Origin: an uncultured Pelagibacteraceae bacterium
GTDB taxonomy: Bacteria; Pseudomonadota; Alphaproteobacteria; Pelagibacterales; Pelagibacteraceae
DNA length: 64,000 nt
Assembly: GCA_902590115.1 (NCBI GenBank)
Contig: CACIVM010000003.1
Span: forward strand, 25,229-89,228
Direction of reading: 5' to 3'
Positions 29,002-38,660 of the stretch are shown in pieces. Under the pieces are notes generated by a model that saw only the letters and a program-made list of their open reading frames with translations, did no database searches and had not been told where the DNA came from. Position numbers and translations under genes: made by a program. Position 1 is the stretch's first letter. Each line of letters begins with the position of its first letter.

Positions 29002-29885
29002 TATGCAGCTCTATTTTTTTCTTGATTAAATTTTAGTTTAACCAGATTTTTGATTAAAGAGTTTTTTTCACTTTTACTTAAATTTACAAGTGGCGGGAGA
29101 AGATATGAATATTTTTTATCTTTATCAGATAAGTAGCTATGAATAGCAGAGATAAGATTATACTTATCAAATGATTTTCTAACCTCAATTAATTTCTTAT
29201 TATAAATTTGAGCATTTTTGGTTTCATAATCATCGAAAACTCTTCGAGCTAAAGAATGAGTAATATTTGTTGTTGCAGAAATACATCCGTCACACCCTTT
29301 TTCTAAACCGAGTAATAATTTTTCTTCACTACCTGGAAACATTAAAAAGTTTTTAATTTTCAAGTTATTGAAAAGATTATAAGTTGAGTCTTTACACCCA
29401 ATTATATTTTTTCTAAAGTCTTTGACAAGTTTAGAAACTATTTCTTTAGAGAATTTATAACCACTAAGTTTTTCAAAATTATAAAGAATTATTTTTATAT
29501 TTTTATATTTTTCAATTATTAATGAGAAGAAATTATAAACTCCCTGGTCACTGTTACCTTTGTAATATGCAGGAGGCATTATCAAATAAGTGTCAAAGTT
29601 ATAATTTTTTCCATATCCAATTAAATCTAATGTTTCATTGAGAGAATTACACCCTGTTCCGAGAAAAAAATTCTTTTTAAATTTATTATGAGAAATATTT
29701 GAAATTAACTCTTTTTTTTCCGTGTTTGAGATCAGTTGGCTTTGACCTGTAGAACCAAAAAAGAAAACACCGTGAAGACCTTGTTTTATCAAGTTTTCTG
29801 CATGACTCACTGTAGCCTCAACATTTAGCGATAAATCTTTATTTAGTAAACTAAGTGTTGCAGCGTATACACCTCTTGTCAACAT
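29001..29885 (-). CDS. dihydrodipicolinate synthase (DapA) family aldolase
   Basis: LIKQGLHGVFFFGSTGQSQLIS; ILYNFEKLSGYKFS; IIGCKDST Schiff-base Lys region. Confidence 0.85.
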   Translation of the reverse strand: MLTRGVYAATLSLLNKDLSLNVEATVSHAENLIKQGLHGVFFFGSTGQSQLISNTEKKELISNISHNKFKKNFFLGTGCNSLNETLDLIGYGKNYNFDTYLIMPPAYYKGNSDQGVYNFFSLIIEKYKNIKIILYNFEKLSGYKFSKEIVSKLVKDFRKNIIGCKDSTYNLFNNLKIKNFLMFPGSEEKLLLGLEKGCDGCISATTNITHSLARRVFDDYETKNAQIYNKKLIEVRKSFDKYNLISAIHSYLSDKDKKYSYLLPPLVNLSKSEKNSLIKNLVKLKFNQEKNRAA

Positions 29886-29925
29886 AATCTTACCTAATTT
29901 ATTATTTAATATAATATAATTTAAA

Positions 29926-30867
29926 ATGAAAATTCTAATTGTACAACAGAGATTTGGTATAGGAGATATGATAATTTTTACTCCTTATTTGCATGCTATC
30001 TCTCAATATCATGGAGTGCCAGTTACAATTTTGGCAAAAAAAAGTTCAAAAGCAGATGAGCTTTTCGAGGATGATAATCACATTGATGAAATTATATTTT
30101 TGGATAAAAAACAAGATGGTATTAAAGGTATGCATTCTTTATGCAATAAAATAAAAAAATATAATTTTAATAAGTGTTACATATTTAATAGTTCTTTAAG
30201 ATATAAGATCATTATGAAATTAGCTGGAATAGAAGAAATAAATCAATACCCTATATTTAAGTCTAAAGACATAATTTTTCAAACCGCAAGAGATTTTACA
30301 GAGAAGGTCTTAAAGAGAAAAATTTCTACACAATCTAAGTTAGTTATAAATAAAAATTTAATTTCAAAAGTCAAAATTGATTATAAAATGAATAATGATA
30401 TAAAACATATTATTTTAGGCGTATCTGCTTCAGGAGAAACGAAAAAATGGCATAAAGAAAGTTACATTAAGTTAATAAGAAAGATATCCGAAAAAAATGC
30501 ATGTAAATTTTATATTGCAGCTGGTCAAGATGATAGTTTTAATGTTAATTCAATTTTAAACTCTGTATCAGGAGATAAGTGTATTTCTCTTGTTCATCTA
30601 TCAATAAAAGAAATCATGCCAATAATTAAAAATGCCGACCTGTATGTTGGTAATGATACTAGCTTTATGCATATAAGTTCTGCTCTTGGAGTTAAAAGTT
30701 TAGGAATTTTTATGGACACTCCAGCTTACAGCTATAGTGGATACTCAAAAAATATAATTCCTATAGTTCCAGAGGGGGAGACATTAGAGTCAACTACTCA
30801 TGATACTCTTGGTAAAGATAAAATTTCATTTGATAAAGTATTAAAATCATCATTGTTAAACTTATAA
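29926..30867 (+). CDS. glycosyltransferase family 9 (heptosyltransferase-like)
   Basis: QQRFGIGDMIIFTPYLHAIS; NADLYVGNDTSFMHISSALGVKSLGIF. Confidence 0.88.
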   Translation: MKILIVQQRFGIGDMIIFTPYLHAISQYHGVPVTILAKKSSKADELFEDDNHIDEIIFLDKKQDGIKGMHSLCNKIKKYNFNKCYIFNSSLRYKIIMKLAGIEEINQYPIFKSKDIIFQTARDFTEKVLKRKISTQSKLVINKNLISKVKIDYKMNNDIKHIILGVSASGETKKWHKESYIKLIRKISEKNACKFYIAAGQDDSFNVNSILNSVSGDKCISLVHLSIKEIMPIIKNADLYVGNDTSFMHISSALGVKSLGIFMDTPAYSYSGYSKNIIPIVPEGETLESTTHDTLGKDKISFDKVLKSSLLNL

Positions 30868-30869
30868 TT

Positions 30870-31379
30870 TTATGAAAAGTCTGTTTTTAAAATTTTATCT
30901 TTAGCCTCGTTTACAAGTTGACTTAATCTCTCAGTTTTTAAGTCTCTATTTAAATCTGGATGAATTTTTTTCTGTAATCCCGCGGCGGCTTTAATTACCT
31001 CATCTTTTTGACATCCCTTTTTTAGGCCAAGTAATTTATAAGCTTCATCAATAGTAAGACTTGAGGAACCTTGTGATTGTCTTCCAAAACCTGAGGTATT
31101 AGCTTGGGAATTTTTTAAAAATTGTATCAATCTCCAAAGCTGAAACATTTGTAATGCAGTTAATCCCTTAATTTTAAGACCAGATAATAGAATCAATAAA
31201 AATGGTAATGAAAAGATAAATTTCCCTCCTACAGTCAAGATAACTGCTAAAAATACTGAAATTATAACGGCTAATTTTTTTAAAAATTGAGCGATTTTTT
31301 TTGAACTAGTTTTTGCAAACCAATTTAAAAATAAATAAATAATGACAAAAATGATTATTCCAAATAAAAATAAATTCAT
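30870..31379 (-). CDS. membrane-anchored DnaJ-domain protein
   Basis: C-terminal EAYKLLGLKKGCQKDEVIKAAAGLQKKIHPDLNRD J-like domain; N-terminal TM segments. Confidence 0.8.
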   Translation of the reverse strand: MNLFLFGIIIFVIIYLFLNWFAKTSSKKIAQFLKKLAVIISVFLAVILTVGGKFIFSLPFLLILLSGLKIKGLTALQMFQLWRLIQFLKNSQANTSGFGRQSQGSSSLTIDEAYKLLGLKKGCQKDEVIKAAAGLQKKIHPDLNRDLKTERLSQLVNEAKDKILKTDFS

Positions 31380-31392
31380 ATAAATTTCTCAT

Positions 31393-33477
31393 ATGAATAT
31401 ACCAAAATTAAAAAAAGTTGAGAGTAAAAAAAAATACCACGAAATTGAGCTAAGTGATGAATATAGCTGGATAGATCAGGAAGATATTTTGGAAGTTCTG
31501 AAAGATCCAAATAAATTACTACCAGAGGTAAGAGATTATATTGATAAATATAACGAAATTACCGAAAATTACTTCAAGGATGTAAAAGATTTACAAAAAA
31601 AAATATTTAAGGAAATAAAATCAAAAATAAAACTTGAAGACACATCTCTAAAATTTAAAGACAAAAAATACTATTATTGGACAAAAACTGAAAAGGAAGG
31701 AAATTACGCAAAAAGAATAAGACAAGTTATTGATGAGTCAAAATCGGAGGAAGTTTTTTTTGATGGAGATATTGAAAAAGCAAGACATAAATCTGATTAT
31801 TTTGGTGTCGGGACTGTAGCAGTATCTCATTGTGATAATTTAATGGCCTATTCTTTAGATTTAAAAGGTTCAGAATATTATACAATTTATGTAAGAGATC
31901 TAAATAAAAATAAAAATTTTGAAGACAAAATAGAAAATACGAGTGGTAGTATTACATGGTCACTTGATAGTAAAAGTTTTTATTATTCAAAGCTTGATAA
32001 ATTTCACAGACCAAGAAAAATTTTTAAACATATAGTTGGTCAACCAAGCCATGAAGATAATTTAATTTTTGAGGAAAAGGATGAAACTTTTACATGTAGT
32101 ATAGGCCTAAGCTCAGATGAAAAATTTTTTATAATAACTACTTCGGATCACGTAACGACTGAAGAATATTTTTTTTCAACTAATGATAAAGTACCCAAAC
32201 CAGAATTGTTTAAAAAAAGACAAAAAGAAATTAGATACTCGATTGATTCATGGAAGGGTTTTTTTTATATACATACTAATGAAAATGCAAAAGATTATAA
32301 AATTCAAAAGTGTAAAGTTACAGATATAAAAAATATTATCGATTTCATTAAACCAAAAAAGTTTACCATAATAGGTGGTTTAGAATTTTTGGATAATTTT
32401 ATTATAAGGGGAGAAAGATTTAACGCTGTACCGAAGTTATTTGTAAGAAATTTAAATACTGACTCAGAGGAAGAAATAATTATTTCAAATGAAAAAATTG
32501 GTTCTCCAAGTGCGTCGTTAATGCAAAAAGATACTAATACCTCTAAAATTAGAGTGAGTTGGGAAAGTATGTCAACTCAAAATAGAATTTATGAATTTGA
32601 TATTCTTAGTAAACAAAAAAAATTAGTTAAAGAGACTGAAGTGCCGTCTGGACATAATCCAGAGAACTATATTACTGAAAGAATAGAAGCAACTTCACAC
32701 GATGGAAGAAAGATTCCCATAACATTATTAAGACATAAGAACACCAGACAAGATGGTAAATCAAAACTATTACTTTATGCTTACGGTGCATATAATCACA
32801 GTATTCCAGTCACATTTAGTCCTTCTCGCTTCTGTTTAGTAGACAGAGGAATAACTTATGCGATTGCACATGTAAGAGGCGGGGGTGATGTTGCTGATTT
32901 TTGGCACGAGGAAGCAAAAAAAGATAAGAAGAAAAATACTTTTAAAGATTATGTTTCTTGTGCAAATCATCTTATTGAACAAAGATATACATATAAGGGT
33001 GGTATATGTTTTTACGGCGGTTCTGCTGGTGGTTTAACTGGCGGAGCAGTGTTAAACATGTCTCCTGAGTTATTTTTTTGCGCATTATTATTAGTGCCAT
33101 TTGTCGATACCATGACTACAATGTTAAATGAAAAGCTACCTTTAACACCAGCTGAATGGGAGCTATGGGGGAACCCAATTAAAAATGTCAAAGATTTTAA
33201 AAATATTTTATCTTATTCTCCTTACAATAATATTGAGAAAAAGGACTATCCTTCAATGTTAATTACCACATCTTTATTTGACAATAGAGTTCTTTATTCA
33301 GAGCCAGTAAAATATATTGCAAGACTTCAAGATAAAAAAACTGATAATAATTTTCAATTATTAAAATGTAAAACTAAAGCTGCAGGCCATGGTGGAATGA
33401 GTGGTCGTGATAATTCTATTAAAGAATTAGCTGAAGAATTTAGTTTCATTTTAAAAAATTCAGAAATTTTTAAATAA
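31393..33477 (+). CDS. ptrB: oligopeptidase B (S9A)
   Basis: YGGSAGGLTGGAVLN nucleophile elbow; LLYAYGAYNHSIPVTFSPSRFCLVDRGI; C-terminal GHGGMSGR. Confidence 0.93.
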   Translation: MNIPKLKKVESKKKYHEIELSDEYSWIDQEDILEVLKDPNKLLPEVRDYIDKYNEITENYFKDVKDLQKKIFKEIKSKIKLEDTSLKFKDKKYYYWTKTEKEGNYAKRIRQVIDESKSEEVFFDGDIEKARHKSDYFGVGTVAVSHCDNLMAYSLDLKGSEYYTIYVRDLNKNKNFEDKIENTSGSITWSLDSKSFYYSKLDKFHRPRKIFKHIVGQPSHEDNLIFEEKDETFTCSIGLSSDEKFFIITTSDHVTTEEYFFSTNDKVPKPELFKKRQKEIRYSIDSWKGFFYIHTNENAKDYKIQKCKVTDIKNIIDFIKPKKFTIIGGLEFLDNFIIRGERFNAVPKLFVRNLNTDSEEEIIISNEKIGSPSASLMQKDTNTSKIRVSWESMSTQNRIYEFDILSKQKKLVKETEVPSGHNPENYITERIEATSHDGRKIPITLLRHKNTRQDGKSKLLLYAYGAYNHSIPVTFSPSRFCLVDRGITYAIAHVRGGGDVADFWHEEAKKDKKKNTFKDYVSCANHLIEQRYTYKGGICFYGGSAGGLTGGAVLNMSPELFFCALLLVPFVDTMTTMLNEKLPLTPAEWELWGNPIKNVKDFKNILSYSPYNNIEKKDYPSMLITTSLFDNRVLYSEPVKYIARLQDKKTDNNFQLLKCKTKAAGHGGMSGRDNSIKELAEEFSFILKNSEIFK

Positions 33478-33479
33478 CT

Positions 33480-33508
33480 CTTGAAAACTTAAATTTAATA
33501 CCTACATA
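33480..33508 (+). promoter_or_regulatory. sigma32-like heat-shock promoter of hsp20
   Basis: CTTGAAA - 14 nt - CCTACATA, resembling CTTGAAA-N13-15-CCCCATNT. Confidence 0.7.
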
Positions 33509-33565
33509 AGGATTGTTGGTTGCTATTTAGGATCAACATTTAACCTTGCTAACAAAGGAGGATTT

Positions 33566-34009
33566 ATGACAAGTAAGGAAATATCAATCTTTAATTCACT
33601 CAGACCTTTTAGCATTGGCTTTGACGATATGTTTGAGCAATTCGAGTCAATGTTAGGTAATGGCAGTCTGGCAATTCATAATAATTATCCGCCATATAAT
33701 ATACGTAAGGCAGGTAATGATAAATATGCAATCGAAATTGCAGTTGCTGGCTTTAATAAAGACGATGTTGAAGTTGAATATGAAGACAATCTTTTAACAA
33801 TAAAAACTAAAGATGTTAAAAGATCTGAAAAAAAAGAGGGCGACGAACTTATTCATAAAGGAATATCACAAAGATCGTTTGCGAGATCATTCTCAATTGC
33901 TGATGATGTCAAAGTCGGTGAAGCAAGACTAAAAGATGGTCTTTTGACAATAAATTGTGAAAAAATCGTTCCAGACTATAAGAAAAAAAGACTTATCGAA
34001 ATTAGATAA
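33566..34009 (+). CDS. Hsp20/alpha-crystallin small heat shock protein
   Basis: YPPYNIRKAGNDKYAIEIAVAGFNKDDVEVEYEDNLLTIK; ibpA-like. Confidence 0.95.
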   Translation: MTSKEISIFNSLRPFSIGFDDMFEQFESMLGNGSLAIHNNYPPYNIRKAGNDKYAIEIAVAGFNKDDVEVEYEDNLLTIKTKDVKRSEKKEGDELIHKGISQRSFARSFSIADDVKVGEARLKDGLLTINCEKIVPDYKKKRLIEIR

Positions 34010-34017
34010 GTATGGCC

Positions 34018-34045
34018 TTACTTGCGGAGTTAACTCCGCAAGTAA
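34018..34045. terminator. perfect 28-nt palindrome downstream of hsp20
   Basis: TTACTTGCGGAGTTAACTCCGCAAGTAA equals its own reverse complement; no U-tract on either side. Confidence 0.6.
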
Positions 34046-34058
34046 ATTATCTATCTGA

Positions 34059-34358
34059 TTAAAAACAGTTTTTGCTTGAAAAACCAACTATCTTATCGTT
34101 TTTATTTATTTCAAAAGTTCTCTGACATTTTATTTTAAGCTTTTCAGATTTATAAATATAAAATCTATTGCTACTATTTTTTTTAAAACTAATTTCATCA
34201 GGTTTCCCAAATACAATTTTTAAATCTTCCTCAGTTTTATTGAGATATTTGCTCATATTTTGTTCTTCATTATTTATATTTTCGTTTATTTTATCAGAGA
34301 CCGTTTGACAGGCTGAGAGTAAAACTAAAAAACAAAAAATGAGTGTATTTTTTTTCAT
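34059..34358 (-). CDS. small lipoprotein
   Basis: MKKNTLIFCFLVLLSACQ lipobox; start at internal Met (34358) preferred. Confidence 0.7.
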   Translation of the reverse strand: MKKNTLIFCFLVLLSACQTVSDKINENINNEEQNMSKYLNKTEEDLKIVFGKPDEISFKKNSSNRFYIYKSEKLKIKCQRTFEINKNDKIVGFSSKNCF

Positions 34359-34383
34359 ATTCAACTCCGTGTAGAATACACTC
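34341..34383 (-). promoter_or_regulatory. 9-bp stem enclosing the RBS and start codon of the lipoprotein gene
   Basis: GAGTGTATT...AATACACTC perfect inverted repeat, 25-nt loop containing CGGAGTTGAATATG (minus strand). Confidence 0.55.
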
Positions 34384-34491
34384 AAATCTTATAAACAGAA
34401 ATATTGACTATAGGTTGTAATTTCAAAATTTAAGGCATTTTCTTAAGATTTTTATAGTAAAAAAGAGTATTTAAAATAATCAGGAGGAATC

Positions 34492-35802
34492 ATGTTAGAT
34501 AAATATTTTAATTACAAAAAACACAACACTAATTTTAGAACTGAGGTTATTGCCGGCGTTACAACTTTTTTAACGATGGCGTATATAATGTTTTTAAACC
34601 CATTTATTTTATCTGGTGAATTTGCTGGACCAGAAAAAGGTTTTTTTGACTTTGGGGCTGTCTTCACCGCAACAATTATTGCTACAGCAATAGCTTGTTT
34701 TATTATGGCATTTTACGGAAAAACTTGGCCTATAGGATTGGCGCCAGGAATGGGAATAAACGCATTTGTTGCTTTTGGAGTAGTTGCCGGAATGGGTTAT
34801 ACACCTCAGCAAGCTCTTGGGGCTGTTTTAGTTGCAGGAGTATTATTTTTAATTATCTCATTAACACCAATAAGAGCTTGGCTTATTAATTCAATACCTA
34901 GAAGTTTGAAATTAGGAATTGGTGCAGGGATAGGTTTTTTTCTCGCCATTATTGGTTTAGAGATAATGGGAGTTGTAGGAGACCATCCGGTTACATTAGT
35001 TACCTTGGGAGATATCAAAAATCCACTTGTAATACTTGGTTGTTTAGCTTTCGTTTCGATGATCGTTATGGAAAAAATGAAAATTAGAGGCAATATAATA
35101 ATTGGTATTTTAGTTTTCAGTATAATTGCATGGATAACAGGATTAGGAAAATTTAATGGAGTAGTTAGCACTCCTCCACCTATGACATATTTGTTCGACT
35201 TTGATCTAGGTGCTGCATTTACTGCAGGAATGTCTACCGTCATTTTTACTTTATTATTTATTGATTTTTTTGATACCGCAGGGACATTGACTTCAGTAGC
35301 TAATGTTGCTGGTAAAGTTGGAAAAGATGGTAAGGTTCAAGATATTAATAAAGCAATGTTATCAGATAGTGTCGGCACGGTCGCAGGTGCACTAATGGGC
35401 ACAACTACTGTTACAAGCTATGTTGAGTCAGGTGCTGGAGTAAAAGCTGGTGGAAGAACTGGCATGACTTCATTAGTAATTGGAGTTTTATTTCTAGCTT
35501 GTCTATTTTTTTCTCCACTAGCTACTAGTTTACCTAAAGAAATAGATGGAGCTGCATTGTTATATGTAGCTGTATTATTTGTTAGAAATATCACTGATAT
35601 AGACTGGAATGACATAGCTGAGTCTGCCCCTGCAGTTGTAGCAATGGTCACAATGCCTTTAACTTATAGTATAAGTCATGGTATTGCTCTAGCATTTATA
35701 ACTTACGCTTTAATCAAAATTTTTACAGGAAAATTTAATACTACCTCTCCTGCTATTTGGTTAATAGCAGTATTGAGTGTTGTAAGTTTTGCAGTTGCAT
35801 AA
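34492..35802 (+). CDS. NCS2 family purine permease (guanine/hypoxanthine, AzgA-like)
   Basis: EVIAGVTTFLTMAYIMFLNP; APGMGINAFVAF; DFFDTAGTLTSVA; SYVESGAGVKAGGRTGMTSLV. Confidence 0.95.
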   Translation: MLDKYFNYKKHNTNFRTEVIAGVTTFLTMAYIMFLNPFILSGEFAGPEKGFFDFGAVFTATIIATAIACFIMAFYGKTWPIGLAPGMGINAFVAFGVVAGMGYTPQQALGAVLVAGVLFLIISLTPIRAWLINSIPRSLKLGIGAGIGFFLAIIGLEIMGVVGDHPVTLVTLGDIKNPLVILGCLAFVSMIVMEKMKIRGNIIIGILVFSIIAWITGLGKFNGVVSTPPPMTYLFDFDLGAAFTAGMSTVIFTLLFIDFFDTAGTLTSVANVAGKVGKDGKVQDINKAMLSDSVGTVAGALMGTTTVTSYVESGAGVKAGGRTGMTSLVIGVLFLACLFFSPLATSLPKEIDGAALLYVAVLFVRNITDIDWNDIAESAPAVVAMVTMPLTYSISHGIALAFITYALIKIFTGKFNTTSPAIWLIAVLSVVSFAVA

Positions 35803-35808
35803 ATTTTA

Positions 35809-35829
35809 GGGGCTAGTTTGGCTGGCCCC
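35809..35829 (+). terminator. Rho-independent terminator
   Basis: GGGGCTAG-tttgg-CTGGCCCC followed by TTAAGTTTTTTT. Confidence 0.85.
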
Positions 35830-36354
35830 TTAAGTTTTTTTGATTTTTTTTAGATCTTCTATTCGAATTTCTTCATATTTTTCAAAGGGTTGAACAATCC
35901 ATGGGTTATAATCTAATCTTTGAGCACAAAAATCCGGCTCAAATGTTGAGTCAGCTTTTTTCCATAAAACAGCAGTTTTAATGTCTTTGATCTTACCTTT
36001 TAAGGACTTATAATTTTTTAACCATTCGATACTTCGATTAAGCGTCACTCCAGTATCAGATAAATCATCGCATAACAGAATGTTACCACTCATATTTTGA
36101 ACAGTTGAGCTAAGCTCTCTAGAAAATATGAGTTCTCCTTGCTGATCCTCTATGTCTTTACCTGAGTAAGATTCAACGGCAAGATAAGCACATTTTAATT
36201 TAAATACTCTACTTAAAACATCAATTATTGGTGCACCTCCTCGCATAATGCCAATAAGAAGATCGGGTTTATAGCCACTGTCGTAAATCTTTATTGCAAG
36301 CTTTTCAACAATTTGATTATACTCTTTCCAGTCAATGATTAGTTTCTTTGCCAT
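35830..36354 (-). CDS. purine phosphoribosyltransferase (Gpt/xanthine-type)
   Basis: LIGIMRGGAPIIDVLSR; ILLCDDLSDTGVTL PRPP loop. Confidence 0.88.
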   Translation of the reverse strand: MAKKLIIDWKEYNQIVEKLAIKIYDSGYKPDLLIGIMRGGAPIIDVLSRVFKLKCAYLAVESYSGKDIEDQQGELIFSRELSSTVQNMSGNILLCDDLSDTGVTLNRSIEWLKNYKSLKGKIKDIKTAVLWKKADSTFEPDFCAQRLDYNPWIVQPFEKYEEIRIEDLKKIKKT

Positions 36355-36387
36355 AAAAAAAATTAAATTATTTTGAAGGAGTTGTAA

Positions 36388-36675
36388 ATGAAAGGATACG
36401 TTGTTTGTGTTTATAAAAGTATAAGTAGTGAAAAAAAACTTAAAGAATACGCTGTTATGGCTAGAGCAGCAGTTGAAAAATATAAAGGTAAATTCCTTGT
36501 GAGAGGTGGAAAGTCAAAAATAAATGAAGGTGAAAGTTCTCCTAGAACAGTTGTTATAGAGTTTTCATCTTTTGATGAAGCTAATAATTTTTATAATTCC
36601 GAGGAATATCAAAAAGCTCACTCTATTTTAGAAAATCACGCAATAAGACAACATCAAACTATTGAGGGTATTTAG
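36388..36675 (+). CDS. DUF1330-family protein
   Basis: GKFLVRGGK...VVIEFSSFDEANNFYNSEEYQKA. Confidence 0.9.
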   Translation: MKGYVVCVYKSISSEKKLKEYAVMARAAVEKYKGKFLVRGGKSKINEGESSPRTVVIEFSSFDEANNFYNSEEYQKAHSILENHAIRQHQTIEGI

Positions 36676-37295
36676 TATTGTATTGGCTCATCATCGATTG
36701 ACCTCCATAAATACCAGGTAGCCACCGAGCAATAAGGAGAATATCTTTTTTGAAGCTTGTCTAAGAATTTTTTTGGTGGAAAATATTTCTTTTTATAATT
36801 ATTAGAAATGGCTCTTAATAATCCAATATCTTGAATTGGCCAAATATTTGAACGATTAAATGTAAATAATAAAATCATTTCAGCGCTCCACCTGCCAATC
36901 TGTCTCAAACTAGATAAATATTCAATTGCTTCTTCATCATCTAATTTTTTGATTAAACTTGGATCAAATTCTTTGTTAATTAATTTTAAAGCTAGCTCCT
37001 TGATGCCTCTTGCCTTTTGCCTACTTAAACCACAGGATCTTATCTGAGCTGAAGATAGTTTAGACACGTTAGCGGGATTAATTTTGCTAACTTTTATCCT
37101 AAATTTTTTAAACACTGCATTAGCTGCAGAAACACTTATTTGTTGTCCAATTATACTTTTACATAAAGAAAAGAAAATATCTTTACGCGTTGTTAAAAAT
37201 TTGTCATTGTACTTCTTAATTAAATTTTTGATCACCTTATCTTTTTTTGATAACGACCTTGTGGCTTTATTCCAGTAATCTGGTTTTTTTTTCAC
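36672..37295 (-). CDS. DNA-3-methyladenine glycosylase II (HhH-GPD)
   Basis: SIIGQQISVSAANAVFKKF; LRQIGRWSAEMILLFTFNR. Confidence 0.88.
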   Translation of the reverse strand: MKKKPDYWNKATRSLSKKDKVIKNLIKKYNDKFLTTRKDIFFSLCKSIIGQQISVSAANAVFKKFRIKVSKINPANVSKLSSAQIRSCGLSRQKARGIKELALKLINKEFDPSLIKKLDDEEAIEYLSSLRQIGRWSAEMILLFTFNRSNIWPIQDIGLLRAISNNYKKKYFPPKKFLDKLQKRYSPYCSVATWYLWRSIDDEPIQY

Positions 37296-38170
37296 GATCT
37301 TGGACTTACAATTTGTTTTTTTAGTTTTGTTTCTCTCATAAAGATTATTAACGAGCTAGTAATAATTAAACCTGCACCAATTAAAGTTAAAACTCTTGGA
37401 ATTTCATTCCAAATGAAATAGCCGAGCAAAATAGCAAATACAAGATTTAAGTATTTTGTTGGTGTGACTAAAGAAGCTTCAGCAACTCTTAAAGATATTG
37501 TAAGCAAAATATTCGCTACTGATCCAATGATGCCTGTAAATATCAATAGAAATAACTCAAATTTATTGGGCATAACCCAGCCAAAAGGTAAAGTGCACAA
37601 ACCAACCAGCATACTTAACACTGAAAAGTATAAAGCAATCCTGTAATTAGGTTCTGAGGTGGATAAACTTCTTATACTTAAAGCAACGCATGCAAAAAAA
37701 ATGCAAAATATTATTGGAAAAACATAATAAATATTCAGTTCTTCATAAGCTGGTTTTATAATTAAAAGCATTCCAACAAAGCCTATGAAAACTGCTGACC
37801 ATCTTCTAATTCCAACTTTTTCTGAGAGAAAAAATATCGATCCTAATGTAACAAATATAGGTCCTCCAAAAGTAAGACTTACCACATCTGCTAACGGTAT
37901 CTTTCTCAAAGCTATAAAAAGAGCAATTATTGCTAATGTTCCTGATATAGCTCTAAATGCGTGTAATTTTGGTCTAGTAGTTTTATAGAAAGTTTTTAAT
38001 TCATTTCTTGGCACTAACATCAAAATGGGTATTAAACCAAAAAAAAACCTTGCAAATAAAACTTCACCTACGGGAAATTGATCAAGCCACTTTACACATG
38101 CGTCCATCATGGCAAAACATGCCACTGATGCAATACCGTACAATACGCCTATTTGATTTTTTGTAAGCAA
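37292..38170 (-). CDS. EamA/DMT family transporter
   Basis: 10 TM; ARFFFGLIPILML; LRKIPLADVVSLTFGGPIFVTL. Confidence 0.88.
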   Translation of the reverse strand: MLTKNQIGVLYGIASVACFAMMDACVKWLDQFPVGEVLFARFFFGLIPILMLVPRNELKTFYKTTRPKLHAFRAISGTLAIIALFIALRKIPLADVVSLTFGGPIFVTLGSIFFLSEKVGIRRWSAVFIGFVGMLLIIKPAYEELNIYYVFPIIFCIFFACVALSIRSLSTSEPNYRIALYFSVLSMLVGLCTLPFGWVMPNKFELFLLIFTGIIGSVANILLTISLRVAEASLVTPTKYLNLVFAILLGYFIWNEIPRVLTLIGAGLIITSSLIIFMRETKLKKQIVSPRS

Positions 38171-38201
38171 TTTAATATCCTTTGATACTATTTAACATAA
38201 A

Positions 38202-38660
38202 ATGACGAATTTGAGAAAAGCGATTATCTGTGGTGGTTGTTTCTGGGGAATTGAAGAAAACTTCAGAACCAAACCTGGAATTATATCAACAGAGGTAGGC
38301 TATGCAGGAGGCAATAGCAATAACACTAGTTATGAGGATGTGTGTTCAGGAAAAACAGGTCATGCAGAGTGTGTAAAATTGACTTATGATGAAAAATTAA
38401 TTTCATATGAAAAAATATTGGATCTTTTCTTCAAAATGCATGATCCAACACAAAAGGACATGCAATACCCTGATATCGGTACGCAATATAGGAGTGAGAT
38501 ATTCTATGTTGATGAAACTCAAAAAAAAATAGCATTAATGGAAAAAAATAAATTTAATAATTTACATAAAAATAAAGTAGTTACAAATATTAACCCACTG
38601 AGCACATACGTAAAAGCAGAAGAATATCATCAAAAATATATATTCAAAAAAAATAGATGA
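38202..38660 (+). CDS. msrA: peptide-methionine (S)-S-oxide reductase
   Basis: GGCFWGIEENFRTKPGIISTEVGYAGG. Confidence 0.96.
   Translation: MTNLRKAIICGGCFWGIEENFRTKPGIISTEVGYAGGNSNNTSYEDVCSGKTGHAECVKLTYDEKLISYEKILDLFFKMHDPTQKDMQYPDIGTQYRSEIFYVDETQKKIALMEKNKFNNLHKNKVVTNINPLSTYVKAEEYHQKYIFKKNR

Noticed and set aside
34806-35243. 145-aa minus-strand ORF opposite the NCS2 permease
   Set aside because: Mirror of a conserved membrane protein; composition (I/P/T/K-rich) typical of antisense reading.
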